From assembly GCA_029244725.1 (NCBI GenBank), contig JAQWQJ010000010.1, positions 1 through 61,069 of the forward strand: a DNA stretch of 61,069 nucleotides, written 5' to 3'. This DNA is from Paracoccaceae bacterium (lineage in GTDB: Bacteria; Pseudomonadota; Alphaproteobacteria; Rhodobacterales; Rhodobacteraceae). Below are positions 33,541 to 42,876 of this stretch, in pieces (the first letter of the stretch is position 1; each line of letters begins with the position of its first letter). The notes beneath the pieces are model-generated. The model saw nothing but the letters and a program-made list of their open reading frames with translations. It was not told the origin of the DNA and ran no database searches. The position numbers were made by a program, and so were the translations under genes.

Positions 33541-34368
33541 CTAAAAGTCTCGTTTCTTTTCCGCACCATGGTAGAGGATTTCAGCCCAAGTCTCGTTCAC
33601 CCAATCTTTTGTTGCGATATCATCTGGATTCATGTCCGTTGCTGGTCGCGTCAATAGCTTGAAATTATCATGGGTATCCTCGCCGCGCACCAATTGCGCG
33701 CCGGTTTTGACTAATGTTTGCTGTACGTGCGGAGGCATATAAGACTGAATAACAAACCCAATTCGACGATCACTACTGCGGTTCGGTTGTGAACTATGAA
33801 TCACTCGTGCGCTGTGGATCGACATCTGCCCCGGACGCAGGGGCGTTGACACTGCTTTGCTCGCCTCAACGTCTGGTACTTCTTGCCCTCTGGTCAGGAT
33901 ATTCTGCGCACCATAGGTGTCGTTGTGGTCCCTGATTTCATGATGGCTGCCCGGGATCATTTGCATACACCCACTTTCATCATCCGCATTGGACAAAGCG
34001 ACCCACGCTGTCAGGCCGACATGCGGCTCTAAACCCATATAACGCGCATCCTGATGCCACGAGACAAACCCGGGATCGTTCGCTTCTTTGATGAATATAA
34101 CTGTCCCATAATTGAGGATATTTGGTCCGATCAAATCTTCCACCGCATCAAGCAGCGTTGAATTGTGCACGATCTCGTCCAAACAGCGAATATTGAGATG
34201 GGCGTTGTTGCGCGCTGCACCTTGAAAGGCCTCAGGCCACTTTGCCTCAGCGGTTTCCAATGCCCTACGGAGCTCCAAAGCCTCGTCTTCGGTAAAGACG
34301 TCGATTGGTGAAACAAACCCATCGTCCTGATAGGCAGCGATTTGTGCGTCAGTCAGCTTTTTGCCCAT
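33541..34368 (-). CDS. Phytanoyl-CoA dioxygenase (PhyH) family protein, copy 1
   Basis: The protein has 275 residues. The iron site is visible as H-x-D in SWHQDARYMGL and the distal histidine in ARVIHSSQPN, with the 2-oxoglutarate-binding arginine in SSDRRIGFV. PhyH-family oxygenases hydroxylate small molecules such as ectoine or alkyl amines using Fe(II) and 2-oxoglutarate. It is the last gene of the operon 38572-33541, behind the DMGDH-like gene. The substrate is unknown. Confidence 0.85.
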   Translation of the reverse strand: MGKKLTDAQIAAYQDDGFVSPIDVFTEDEALELRRALETAEAKWPEAFQGAARNNAHLNIRCLDEIVHNSTLLDAVEDLIGPNILNYGTVIFIKEANDPGFVSWHQDARYMGLEPHVGLTAWVALSNADDESGCMQMIPGSHHEIRDHNDTYGAQNILTRGQEVPDVEASKAVSTPLRPGQMSIHSARVIHSSQPNRSSDRRIGFVIQSYMPPHVQQTLVKTGAQLVRGEDTHDNFKLLTRPATDMNPDDIATKDWVNETWAEILYHGAEKKRDF

Positions 34369-34415
34369 GTGTTGGTCCCTCCCATCCCAATACGTTCCTT
34401 TGATCCTTTCGCGCC

Positions 34416-36857
34416 TTACCCTGAGGTTTGAGGCAACGAAAACGGTTTCAAACTCACGTCAGCAGGGATTTTCACGCCTTCAACCATAACCGAGTAATCG
34501 TGACCCACGATTGCACTCCGACCGCCCATCGTCTCTGGCGATGTGATCAAACACAATCCAACCGAGGCATCTTGCGCATAGGCAAAAGCGCCGCTTGTTA
34601 CAAATCCGACAACCTCATCACCTCGCAAAACGGGCTCATTGTGGTGAAGTAATGCATCCGAGCCCTTTAGACGAACCGAGCATAAAAACGGTCCATCGCC
34701 GGCTGTTTTTCGATCTACATAGGCGTCACGCCCGATAAATGGGATCGTCTTATTTGGCTTGCAGACGAAACCCAAACCAACCTGATGCGGTGCCTCGGTA
34801 TAGGCCATATCGTGACCCCAATGGACAAAGCCCTTTTCGATCCGCAAGGCGTTCAGCGCCTCACCCCCGACAAGCTGCAACCCGAGCGGTTCGCCGGCCT
34901 TATAGAGAACTTCAAAAACGTGCTCGGCGAAATCGGGGGTAATAAAGATCTCCCAGCCCAGCTCACCGGTGTATGAAAGCCTCTGCGCAAAAACTTCCGC
35001 GTGCCCGATATGGAAACGCTGTAAACTGTTGAATGGAAACGCCGCGTCCGAAAGATCAATGTCTGTGACACTTGCCAACAACTCGCGGGCGTCGGGACCG
35101 CAGATCGACAGAACACCGTATGCGGTCGTGACATCGCGCAGTGTGACATTTTCATTTGAGCGGATGTTGTTACGCAGGCGATCCCGATCACGGCGCGTGT
35201 GCGAGATTGAGCTCATCAGCATAAACGCCTCGGCCCCATGGCGTGCGACCGTAACGTCGCTTTCAATGCCGCCGCGTTCATTCAACATCAACGTATAGGC
35301 GACCTGCCCAACCGAAAGTGCCATGTCATTGGTACAGATGCGCTGCAGGAAGCTTTCAGCGTCCGGCCCTTCAACCATCAGCTTGCCCAACATAGAGTAG
35401 TCGATTATCCCGACTGCCTCACGCGCTGCCTTTTGTTCGGACTGGGCGTATTCAAACCAGTTGGGACGGTGGAAAGAGTGGTCGTACACTGGCTCGACAT
35501 CAGAGGGCGCAAACCAGCCGGGCCGCTCCCATCCTTGGACTTCGGCGTAGCACGCACCTTTGGCCTTCATCGCGTGATAAAACGGCGTTCGGCGCAATCC
35601 ACGTACGATTTCACGCTGTCGCCCCGGCCAATGCATTGCGTAGGTCAATACAAGGGTCTCTGGGCATCGCTCTTGCAGATAGGGATCGCGTGCTTGGAAT
35701 TCTTCAATCCGGCTTGGGTCCATCTCTGACAGGTCCATCGGCGCGTGACCCTTCATGATCCAATCCGCCAAAGCCTTACCCGCGCCAGGGCCAGATTGAA
35801 TTCCAGTGGAATTTACACCTGCTAGCACGAAATACCCCTTAAGATCCGGGGCTTCGCCCAGCGTAAACCGGCCGTCGTGTGAATAGCTTTCCGGCCCGTT
35901 AAAGAAGGTTCGAATGCCCGTTTCCTGCAGAATTGGCACGCGGTTCATCGACAGTTCGAGAACCTCCATTACGTCATCTTCAACAAACGGCAGGCTGTCG
36001 AACTCAAAGCTTTCAGGGATACCATCCTTGGCCCAAGCTTTAGCGTGGAAATGGGCAAACCCAAACAGCAACTTGCCCGCGTCTTCTTTCCAGTATGTTC
36101 CATCACAGTAAGACCGCAAAACCGGCAAGTCTGACGGCAAATTAGGTATCGGTTCCGTCACCAGATAGTAGTGCTCGCACGCGTGAAGCGGTACACCGAC
36201 GCCGTTCTTTTGCCCAAGCTCGCGCGCCCACATTCCCCCACAGTTCACAACGAAATCCGCTTCAATCTCGCCCTGATCAGTGCGAACGCCTGTGACTTTC
36301 CCGCCTTCGGTCAGAACTTCTTGGACCTTCACGTTTTCACGTATCGTCGCACCGTATTTGCGCGCACCTTTGGCCAATGCTTGCGTCAGATCTGTCGGGT
36401 TGGCAGAACCATCGCTTGGCATGTGAATACCACCTAGAACACCCTCGGCGTTCATCAATGGCCACCGTTCAGCAATCTGTGCGGTGTCCATGTAATGCGC
36501 TTCGATCCCAAATAGGGAAGCGAAATCTGCTTTGCGTTTCAGCTCAGTCATGCGTTCGTCGTTAAGCGCAATTGAGATTGAACCTGATTGCCGAAACCCG
36601 GGGTTTTGCCCTGTTTCAGCTTCAATTTCTTGCAGCAACTCAACGCCGTAGCTGGCAAACGCCGTCGTCGCGTGGCTGCCCTGCAGTTGGCCAACCAGCC
36701 CCGCCGCGTGCCAAGTTGTTCCGCTTGTAAGCTGCTTGCGCTCAAGCAATACCACATCCGTCCAACCACATTTGGCGAGATGATACGCCACCGAGCAGCC
36801 ATGCACGCCTCCGCCGATGATAACGACCTGCGCTTTGGTTGGAATTGGTTTTGCCAT
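34416..36857 (-). CDS. Dimethylglycine/sarcosine dehydrogenase-like FAD-GcvT protein
   Basis: The protein has 813 residues. The N-terminal FAD domain has IIGGGVHGCSVAYHLAKCGW and the covalent-FAD histidine motif TTWHAAGL. The C-terminal half is a GcvT-like tetrahydrofolate domain with GIESDVTVARHG, SYTGELGWEIF and ALNALRIEKGFVHWGHDM. Such enzymes remove N-methyl groups from dimethylglycine, sarcosine or similar N-methyl amino acids and pass the one-carbon unit to THF. It is in a cluster with two PhyH oxygenases, a racemase-family protein and a betaine-type ABC importer, so it probably demethylates the imported compound or its product. Confidence 0.88.
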   Translation of the reverse strand: MAKPIPTKAQVVIIGGGVHGCSVAYHLAKCGWTDVVLLERKQLTSGTTWHAAGLVGQLQGSHATTAFASYGVELLQEIEAETGQNPGFRQSGSISIALNDERMTELKRKADFASLFGIEAHYMDTAQIAERWPLMNAEGVLGGIHMPSDGSANPTDLTQALAKGARKYGATIRENVKVQEVLTEGGKVTGVRTDQGEIEADFVVNCGGMWARELGQKNGVGVPLHACEHYYLVTEPIPNLPSDLPVLRSYCDGTYWKEDAGKLLFGFAHFHAKAWAKDGIPESFEFDSLPFVEDDVMEVLELSMNRVPILQETGIRTFFNGPESYSHDGRFTLGEAPDLKGYFVLAGVNSTGIQSGPGAGKALADWIMKGHAPMDLSEMDPSRIEEFQARDPYLQERCPETLVLTYAMHWPGRQREIVRGLRRTPFYHAMKAKGACYAEVQGWERPGWFAPSDVEPVYDHSFHRPNWFEYAQSEQKAAREAVGIIDYSMLGKLMVEGPDAESFLQRICTNDMALSVGQVAYTLMLNERGGIESDVTVARHGAEAFMLMSSISHTRRDRDRLRNNIRSNENVTLRDVTTAYGVLSICGPDARELLASVTDIDLSDAAFPFNSLQRFHIGHAEVFAQRLSYTGELGWEIFITPDFAEHVFEVLYKAGEPLGLQLVGGEALNALRIEKGFVHWGHDMAYTEAPHQVGLGFVCKPNKTIPFIGRDAYVDRKTAGDGPFLCSVRLKGSDALLHHNEPVLRGDEVVGFVTSGAFAYAQDASVGLCLITSPETMGGRSAIVGHDYSVMVEGVKIPADVSLKPFSLPQTSG

Positions 36858-36896
36858 ATAAATTTGCCTTGTGAAAATTAACGCCTACTCAGCGAT

Positions 36897-37676
36897 CTAG
36901 TCGTATTGAAAAATCTTACCCAACCCTTTTGGCGCGTTAGTCAATCCAGCCAACCGCATCATATGCCATGCCAAGGCCTGATTGCTTGCGATCACTGGCT
37001 TGCCAAGTTCGGCCTCGGCTTTTGCGATCACGGGCAACGCGCGCAAACTGGTGCACGAGACAAACACAGCATCGCAATCATCACGCGCGCCAATCCGCAA
37101 AATAGCGGTCAAGATGCTGTCAGATGTCACCCGAGCAACGGTGAAGTCATCCGATTGATCAAACGTTGCCACTGCATTGATTTCAAACCCCGCCTCGCGC
37201 AGATTGGCCTGCATTTCAAGGGTGACATCGACTGCGTAAGGCGTCACCAACGCGATGCGTTTCACCCCAAGCGCCCCAAAAGCGGCCTTGCACGCTGTCA
37301 GTGGATTGCTAGTTTTCACCCCGGGGTGCACATCGCGTATCAATGCATCAACGCGGCCTTCACCAATCATTGTGGCACCAGACGTGCAGGCATAGCCAAT
37401 TACATCAAAATCAAATGCCGCTGGCAACAGCGCCGCCGTTCGCGGAAGATCCATCGCCATCTGGCGTAGGGTCTCAGCCGAGACATCCATCGCATTTGGA
37501 ATACGGGCTTTATAAAGCGCGACCTGTTCGTCGTGACCAAAAATCGTCTCAAATTCATGCTCAATCGTCTGGTCTGTTTGCAGCACGATCAAACCGATCC
37601 TCGCGTTAGTGCCAAGACCGCCATCAACCGCGAAATCTAATGTTTCAACATGCTCGGGTAGTTGTGCGTCGTTCAT
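36897..37676 (-). CDS. Asp/Glu racemase superfamily protein (maleate isomerase-like)
   Basis: The protein has 259 residues. Both catalytic cysteines are present, in IGYACTSGATMIG and AVFVSCTSLRALP, as in maleate isomerase, hydantoin racemase and arylmalonate decarboxylase. ALVTPYAVDVTLEM is another family block. EutA of ectoine-degradation clusters has a similar size and fold, but the rest of that pathway is missing here. It lies between PhyH copy 2 and the DMGDH-like gene. The role may be racemising or decarboxylating an intermediate. Confidence 0.8.
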   Translation of the reverse strand: MNDAQLPEHVETLDFAVDGGLGTNARIGLIVLQTDQTIEHEFETIFGHDEQVALYKARIPNAMDVSAETLRQMAMDLPRTAALLPAAFDFDVIGYACTSGATMIGEGRVDALIRDVHPGVKTSNPLTACKAAFGALGVKRIALVTPYAVDVTLEMQANLREAGFEINAVATFDQSDDFTVARVTSDSILTAILRIGARDDCDAVFVSCTSLRALPVIAKAEAELGKPVIASNQALAWHMMRLAGLTNAPKGLGKIFQYD

Positions 37677-37702
37677 ATCAGGAACACTCCGTGACTTGGG
37701 CC

Positions 37703-38572
37703 TTAGCCCATGTCTGCGCCTTCCTGTTGAGCGAAAAACGATGTTGCCTTTGGCACCGCTGGCAGCTCCATTTCATAGTTTGAGCAACGAACGCGCCCGC
37801 TGACCTGTCCACGAACAATCTCATGAGTGAACTTTGACGGCAGGTGGTTTTGGCTTAGCTCAATCGCGTCTTCGGCGTAATATGTCGTTATATAAAGCGT
37901 GCGAGGTTTATCCGACAAGTTCGCGGCAGACCCGTGCAATAGACTGGCATGCATTAAACAGACTGACCCAGCTGAGCCTGTACATTTTTGGATATTTTCA
38001 CTCTGCGCTTCAACAATTGAGTCCTCAACCGCACCAGTGAACACTCCGTTATGCCAATGCGAATGAATTGGCCCTTTGTGCGTGCCCGGAAGGACTTCGA
38101 GCGGCCCATTTTCTAGCGTCACTTCATCGACGAATAGTAGACATGTTATCAAGTCATCGTTTGTCATCGGCTGGAATGGAAAATCCTGATGCCATTTTAC
38201 TTGGGTGGCCGAACCGGGCAGCTTTGAGTTTACTTTGCCGTGGTGGAACCGAAGGTTTGGTCCCAGCAATTCAGCACAGTAATCGACGACGCGGGCATTG
38301 CGCATCGCGTTTGCAAAAACTTCCGATACTTCTTCCGGCGACTGGACGCGGCGCAAAGCGGGGCTCTCAGCACTGTGACCTGGCTGGAGGTCAAAGCGGG
38401 GGCGCCCATCAAGCGTATGGCCATAATCGTCAGCATGGTTACGGCTTTCTTCGACCCAACTAGCAAATTCAGCTTTCAAGGGTGCAAGCTCTTCTGCTGT
38501 CATCGCGTTTTCCACAACGAGAACCCCATCCCGCCAAAATTGTTCTTTTTGTGCTTCGGACAAAAAGCCCAT
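37703..38572 (-). CDS. Phytanoyl-CoA dioxygenase (PhyH) family protein, copy 2
   Basis: The protein has 289 residues. The iron triad is visible: VKWHQDFPFQPM (H-x-D) and ASLLHGSAANLSDKPRTLYITTY (distal His and 2-oxoglutarate Arg). It is the first gene of the operon. GGGAGGA precedes the ATG. A GntR operator sits 21 bases upstream. It is clearly divergent from copy 1 in sequence, so the two probably oxidise different positions or substrates. Confidence 0.85.
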   Translation of the reverse strand: MGFLSEAQKEQFWRDGVLVVENAMTAEELAPLKAEFASWVEESRNHADDYGHTLDGRPRFDLQPGHSAESPALRRVQSPEEVSEVFANAMRNARVVDYCAELLGPNLRFHHGKVNSKLPGSATQVKWHQDFPFQPMTNDDLITCLLFVDEVTLENGPLEVLPGTHKGPIHSHWHNGVFTGAVEDSIVEAQSENIQKCTGSAGSVCLMHASLLHGSAANLSDKPRTLYITTYYAEDAIELSQNHLPSKFTHEIVRGQVSGRVRCSNYEMELPAVPKATSFFAQQEGADMG

Positions 38573-38592
38573 GTCAGTTCCTCCCGTGTGAG

Positions 38593-38606
38593 CTGGTATA
38601 TACCAG
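38593..38606. promoter_or_regulatory. GntR operator 1 (palindrome CTGGTATATACCAG)
   Basis: A perfect 14-base palindrome, 21 bases upstream of PhyH copy 2. The same 12-base core recurs at 38680-38691. Both lie in the divergent region shared with a GntR/UTRA gene. It is a probable autoregulatory and operon operator. Confidence 0.75.
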
Positions 38607-38679
38607 ATTTGCTTGCAAGAGTTAACGAGACACCGGATGTTTGAGTCAAATCCTTTCTACGATTTTTGCTTGATCGGTC

Positions 38680-38691
38680 TGGTATATACCA
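38680..38691. promoter_or_regulatory. GntR operator 2 (palindrome TGGTATATACCA)
   Basis: A perfect 12-base palindrome identical to the core of operator 1, with centres 86 bases apart. It lies 42 bases upstream of the GntR start codon, well placed to control the regulator itself. Confidence 0.75.
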
Positions 38692-38733
38692 CCTAAACTC
38701 ACGTGGCTGCTAAAGATTCGGGATTCGCATATC

Positions 38734-39498
38734 TTGCTAGACGAAACGAAAGAAACATCAGAGAAGGCCGGCTTAAGCCGACGCCCTCGTTTCTTGCAGA
38801 TCGTCGATGAAGTCCGCGCTCGTATCGCCCAGCGTGAATTGATTGAACACACAGCCGTTCCATCAGAACGCAGTCTGGCAGAGCAGTTTAACGTAAGCCG
38901 AATGACAGCCCGACGTGCACTAGAGGCGCTTGAATCTGAAGGTTTGGTTTATAGTGAAGATCGTCGCGGTCGTTTTGTTTCGCCCCCGCGCCTTCGCTAC
39001 GATGTCAGTAATATGGTTAGCTTCGTGACGGACGCACAGTCCAAGGGTTCGGATCTAAAAATAAGCGTGATAAGATCGTCTGAGACGCAAGCCGATGCGC
39101 GTCTTGCGGGCCTATTGAATATGCCTGTTGGCGGCCTTGTTTTCGAATACACTCGGTTGTTCCACTCTGGCGGGCACGCAATTTTCGTCGAGACCGAATA
39201 TGTTATCGCAGCGCGCTTCCCTGAATTCTTGAAGCATAATCTAGAATCCTCGACCACCAAAATTCTTGAGACCGAGTACGATACTCAGTCCTATACCGGT
39301 GACATCGTCATTCGCATGCGTGGCGTAAATTTGGACGAGTCAAAGCTGTTAAACATCGCAACAAGTCATTCGGCCATTGAACTTGAGCAAGTGATCCGTG
39401 ATCAAACTGGCTCACCATTTTGCTTTGGGCGTCAGGTCTGGCGCGGCGAATTGGCCGAATTTTCAGCTCGTGCAATTGTCACGCGAAAGGTCGCTTAA
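38734..39498 (+). CDS. GntR-family regulator with UTRA domain
   Basis: The protein has 254 residues from TTG 38734. The DNA-binding winged helix is at about 20-85 (AVPSERSLAEQFNVSRMTARRALEALESEGLVY region). The C-terminal UTRA domain has GGLVFEYTRLF, AIFVETEYVIAARF and PFCFGRQVWRGELAEF. It is divergent from the PhyH-DMGDH operon and adjoins the M24 peptidase and ABC genes downstream on its own strand. The two palindromes upstream are its probable targets. The ligand is not known. Confidence 0.88.
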   Translation: MLDETKETSEKAGLSRRPRFLQIVDEVRARIAQRELIEHTAVPSERSLAEQFNVSRMTARRALEALESEGLVYSEDRRGRFVSPPRLRYDVSNMVSFVTDAQSKGSDLKISVIRSSETQADARLAGLLNMPVGGLVFEYTRLFHSGGHAIFVETEYVIAARFPEFLKHNLESSTTKILETEYDTQSYTGDIVIRMRGVNLDESKLLNIATSHSAIELEQVIRDQTGSPFCFGRQVWRGELAEFSARAIVTRKVA

Positions 39499-40674
39499 AT
39501 GTTCGACGCTTCCGCACCCACCCGTGGCTTCGACACCGCCGAGTTTAGCGCTCGTACCGAAAAGGCACAGACACAAATGGCCAAGTCGGGTCTTGCTGGC
39601 CTGTTGCTGATGAGTGAGCCAGAGGTGCGGTATTTCACAGGTTTCCAAACCTTGTTCTGGCAAAGCCCAACCCGTCCTTGGTTCGTCTTTGTGCCCGCTT
39701 CGGGCAAGCCAATCGCTGTGATCCCTGAGATCGGCGCCGAGTTAATGCGACGTAGCTGGCTCGACGATATCCGCACCTGGAGCGCCCCTGCCCCCGAGGA
39801 TGATGGGATCAGTTTGCTAACTGACCTGTTGTCTCCGTTCGCACGGTCCGGCGCACAGATCGGCGTCATGAAAGGTCATGAGACTAACCTGCGTATGCCA
39901 TTGGGCGACTGGGAGCGGCTTTTGAGCGGACTGCCCGGCCTAAACATCGCAGATGTTACCGGGCTGGTGCAGGGTTTGCGCATGGTTAAGTCGCCAAATG
40001 AAATTGAGAAGCTTGGCCACATCTGCGCCATCGGCTCGGCTGCGTTCGCGGCGGTCCCCGAGGTTATTTCAGCCGGCATGCCGCTTGAGGAAGTCTTCCG
40101 TACGTTCCGCCAGACAGCAATCGGTCTTGGGGCGGATGATGCGCCTTACGTCGTTGGTGCTGCAGATCAAGGCGGTTACGCCGATGTGATCTCACCACCG
40201 TCGCGCCGCCCTTTGCAATCTGGTGACGTGCTGATGCTGGATACAGGTTGCACTTGGGACGGTTATTTCTGTGACTTTGACCGTAACTGGGCTATCGGAC
40301 ACACAAGTGACGATGCAAAGCGCGCCTATGATGTACTTTGGCGCGCCACCCAAGCCGGCATCGAGGCCGCCAAGCCTGGCAACACCTGCCGCGATCTGTT
40401 CCTTGCGATGTCAAAAGTGATTTCTGAAATGGACGGCTCAGGGGGTGACATCGGTCGACTGGGCCACGGGCTTGGAATGCAACTGACTGAGCAGCCGTCA
40501 CACGCTGCCTTTGATCAAACAGAACTCAAAGAAAACATGGTGCTCACAATTGAGCCATCGCTAAGCTACGGCGATGGGCTTATGATGGTGCACGAAGAGA
40601 ACATTGTGGTGCGCAATGGCGAAGCAACCTTGCTGACGTCGCGTGCGCCACCCGACATTTCGGTAATTGCATAA
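39499..40674 (+). CDS. M24-family metallopeptidase (Xaa-Pro peptidase/creatinase fold)
   Basis: The protein has 391 residues. The N-terminal creatinase-like domain is followed by the pita-bread catalytic domain. All five metal ligands appear present: the two aspartates in LDTGCTWDGYFCDFDR, the histidine in LGHGLGMQLTEQPSH, and the glutamates in TIEPSLSY and HEENIVV. This argues for a true hydrolase, unlike metal-free creatinase. The ATG follows the GntR stop directly. In the cluster it may hydrolyse an amide, lactam or peptide bond of the substrate. Confidence 0.88.
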   Translation: MFDASAPTRGFDTAEFSARTEKAQTQMAKSGLAGLLLMSEPEVRYFTGFQTLFWQSPTRPWFVFVPASGKPIAVIPEIGAELMRRSWLDDIRTWSAPAPEDDGISLLTDLLSPFARSGAQIGVMKGHETNLRMPLGDWERLLSGLPGLNIADVTGLVQGLRMVKSPNEIEKLGHICAIGSAAFAAVPEVISAGMPLEEVFRTFRQTAIGLGADDAPYVVGAADQGGYADVISPPSRRPLQSGDVLMLDTGCTWDGYFCDFDRNWAIGHTSDDAKRAYDVLWRATQAGIEAAKPGNTCRDLFLAMSKVISEMDGSGGDIGRLGHGLGMQLTEQPSHAAFDQTELKENMVLTIEPSLSYGDGLMMVHEENIVVRNGEATLLTSRAPPDISVIA

Positions 40675-40777
40675 CGCTGGATTTCCACAATGCAATTACT
40701 CACACCACAGCGTCGCCTAATGCCCAAGGCGTGCGCGTAATGCTTCATAAGGGCAATATGACTAACGGGAGAATACC

Positions 40778-41750
40778 ATGAACGAAAAAGTAAGCGCACT
40801 AAAAGGTGCAGTCGTTGCTACGGCAATGGCGACTAGCTCGGCCGCATATGCGGACTGTGGCGACGTCACTATCACTGAAATGAACTGGGCTTCATCAGCT
40901 GTTGTTACTGCGGTTTCAGCGTTCCTGATGGAAAGGCTATGGCTGTAACGTTCAAAAAGTACCTTCGTCGACAGTTACTGCGATCACTTCGATCACAGAA
41001 ACAGGCGAGCCTGACATTCTGACCGAAGTCTGGGCAAACTCAACACCTGCATACCCTGGCCTTTTGGCTGAAGGTAAACTGATCGAATCTGCTGACGTTC
41101 TGTCAGACGGTGGCGTTGAAGCTTGGTGGATCCCTGCGTACCTAGCAGAATCAAACCCAGAGCTGACCACTTGGGAAGGCATCATGGCGAATCCTGCTGC
41201 GGTTGGCGGCAAATTCCACGATTGTCCATCAGGTTGGGCATGTGACATCATCAACAACAACAACCTGATTGCACTTGGTGCCGAGGCCAGCGGCCTTGAG
41301 CGTTTCCAGCACGGTTCTGGTGAAACTCTTCAGACTTCGATCGCTGCAGCATACGCTGAAGAAGCTCCATGGTTCGGATACTACTGGGCACCGACAGCTG
41401 TATTGGGCAAATACCCAATGGTTGCTGTGACAGTTGGCGAGTACGATGCAGACGCACACGTTTGTAACGGCGACGTTGATTGTGCAAACCCACAGTACTC
41501 AGCTTACCCTGCATCGAAAGTTGTAACTGCTGTTGCTGGTGGCTTCCCTGATCGTGAGCCGGATGCGGCTGCACTGATGGAGAATGTTGCATTCACAAAC
41601 TCGCAGATGGGTGAAGTTCTGGCTTGGCGCCTCGACAACAACGCATCGTATGACGAAGCAGCAGTGTACTTCCTGACAAACTACAAAGACGTTTGGGGTG
41701 CATGGTTGAACGACGAAGCGCGCGGAAAACTTTCAGCACTTCTGAACTAA
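40778..41750 (+). pseudogene. Glycine betaine-type ABC substrate-binding protein, frameshifted
   Basis: It opens at ATG 40778 (GGGAGA upstream) with a signal peptide ending AAYA-D and the expected mature start CGDVTITEMNWAS. After SAFLME the frame runs into TAA at 40946. In the next frame GYGCNVQKVPSS continues, followed by a normal OpuAC/ProX-type protein (ILTEVWANS, VEAWWIP, AWWIPAYLAE) to 41750. The shift maps to GGAAAGG at about 40930-40937: one extra base or two missing. All downstream family features are intact, so the event is recent or a sequencing error. It is followed by its permease and ATPase genes. Confidence 0.85.
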
Positions 41751-41769
41751 GACACCACGATTAAGATTT

Positions 41770-41799
41770 CGCCCTCTGCCCAAATTTGGGTGGGGGGCG
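41770..41799 (+). terminator. Hairpin between binding-protein and permease genes
   Basis: CGCCC (41770-41774) and GGGCG (41795-41799) plus CCCA/TTGGG inner pairs make a GC-rich stem. It lies 20 bases after the binding-protein stop. Such a partial terminator commonly raises binding-protein mRNA over the membrane genes. Confidence 0.55.
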
Positions 41800-41830
41800 T
41801 CTCTCTACCAAAAATCTGAGCGGGGATCTC

Positions 41831-42865
41831 ATGGCCTTTTATGAAAAAATTTTTAGCGCTTTAGGGCTCAAAGATTGGTGCGGCGAGGCCGGAGACGGAG
41901 CGCCCCTTTCGATGGCGGACCTTATGGCACAAGCAAACGGCGGAGACGCTGCTGCAAACGGGCCGGTGTTTCCTTTTCCATCTCTCGATAATCTGAACGA
42001 AAGCTGTGCAACAGTGCTGCAGTCGCGCGATGTGACAAAGGGGATCGAAAACGGTTTTCTTGCCGCAAAGCCTGCGCTCAAATCTGTTCTCGACCCGATC
42101 ACTCAACCGCTCAGCTGGATGCTAGATGGCGCACTGTGGCTATTTGAAGTGACGCCGTGGTTTATCATGATCCCAATCCTAGTGGCGATCTCATGGTACG
42201 CATCTCGTTCCAAAGGCGTGACTATATTCGTCGCGGTTTCCATTTTTCTGCTCGGCCTCGTAGATCACTACGATGTCGCTATGCAGACCCTGTCGATCAT
42301 CTTTGTCTGTACGACGATATCCGTCCTACTTGGGGTTCCCATAGGCATCGCGATGTCCAAATCGGATAATCTGCAAAGGGCCACAGTGCCGGTACTCGAC
42401 TTGTTACAAACACTCCCCACGTTCGTGTATTTGATCCCGTTGATTTTCCTGTTCTCGGTAACAGAATCCAAGCTCTACGGAATTGCGATTATTCTCTACG
42501 CGATTGTTCCGGTGATCCGCCTGACCGACCTTGGCATCCGCCTTGTTGATCAAGACGTAATCGAGGCCGCCAACGCATTTGGCATGAACAATCGTCAGAA
42601 ACTGTTGCGTGTCCAACTGCCCTTGGCCTTGCCAAACATCATGGCTGGTATCAACCAAACCATTATGATGAGCCTTGCGATGGTTGTTATTGCCTCGCTC
42701 GTATCGGCCCCAGGTCTTGGCGTGAACGTTCTGCGCGGCATCCGTAACCTAGAACTAGGTGTGGGTATCGTCGCTGGTATCGGTATCGTTCTTCTCGCGG
42801 TCATCCTTGATCGAGTTTCCAAAGCCGCACTGTCTCGGGTCGATATGACCCGCGTCAAACATTAA
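41831..42865 (+). CDS. ABC transporter permease, glycine betaine/proline type (ProW-like)
   Basis: The protein has 344 residues from ATG 41831, preferred over an upstream GTG-type start at 41786. The N-terminal 110 residues are cytoplasmic or periplasmic, followed by about seven helices and the EAA motif region VIEAANAFGMNNRQKLLRVQLPLALPNIMAG. QTLPTFVYLIPLIFLF is a signature of the ProW/OpuAB group. It belongs with the frameshifted binding protein and the ATPase. Confidence 0.9.
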   Translation: MAFYEKIFSALGLKDWCGEAGDGAPLSMADLMAQANGGDAAANGPVFPFPSLDNLNESCATVLQSRDVTKGIENGFLAAKPALKSVLDPITQPLSWMLDGALWLFEVTPWFIMIPILVAISWYASRSKGVTIFVAVSIFLLGLVDHYDVAMQTLSIIFVCTTISVLLGVPIGIAMSKSDNLQRATVPVLDLLQTLPTFVYLIPLIFLFSVTESKLYGIAIILYAIVPVIRLTDLGIRLVDQDVIEAANAFGMNNRQKLLRVQLPLALPNIMAGINQTIMMSLAMVVIASLVSAPGLGVNVLRGIRNLELGVGIVAGIGIVLLAVILDRVSKAALSRVDMTRVKH

Positions 42866-42876
42866 AGGGTGAGACT

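Noticed and set aside
39499-40674. DMSP lyase DddP or ectoine hydrolase EutD
   Set aside because: The protein is shorter than DddP as I remember it, and the cluster lacks EutB, EutC and EutE. M24 peptidase is as far as the sequence goes.
40930-40950. Programmed ribosomal frameshift in the betaine-binding protein gene
   Set aside because: There is no slippery heptamer or following structure, and such proteins are never known to need frameshifting. A mutation or error is simpler.
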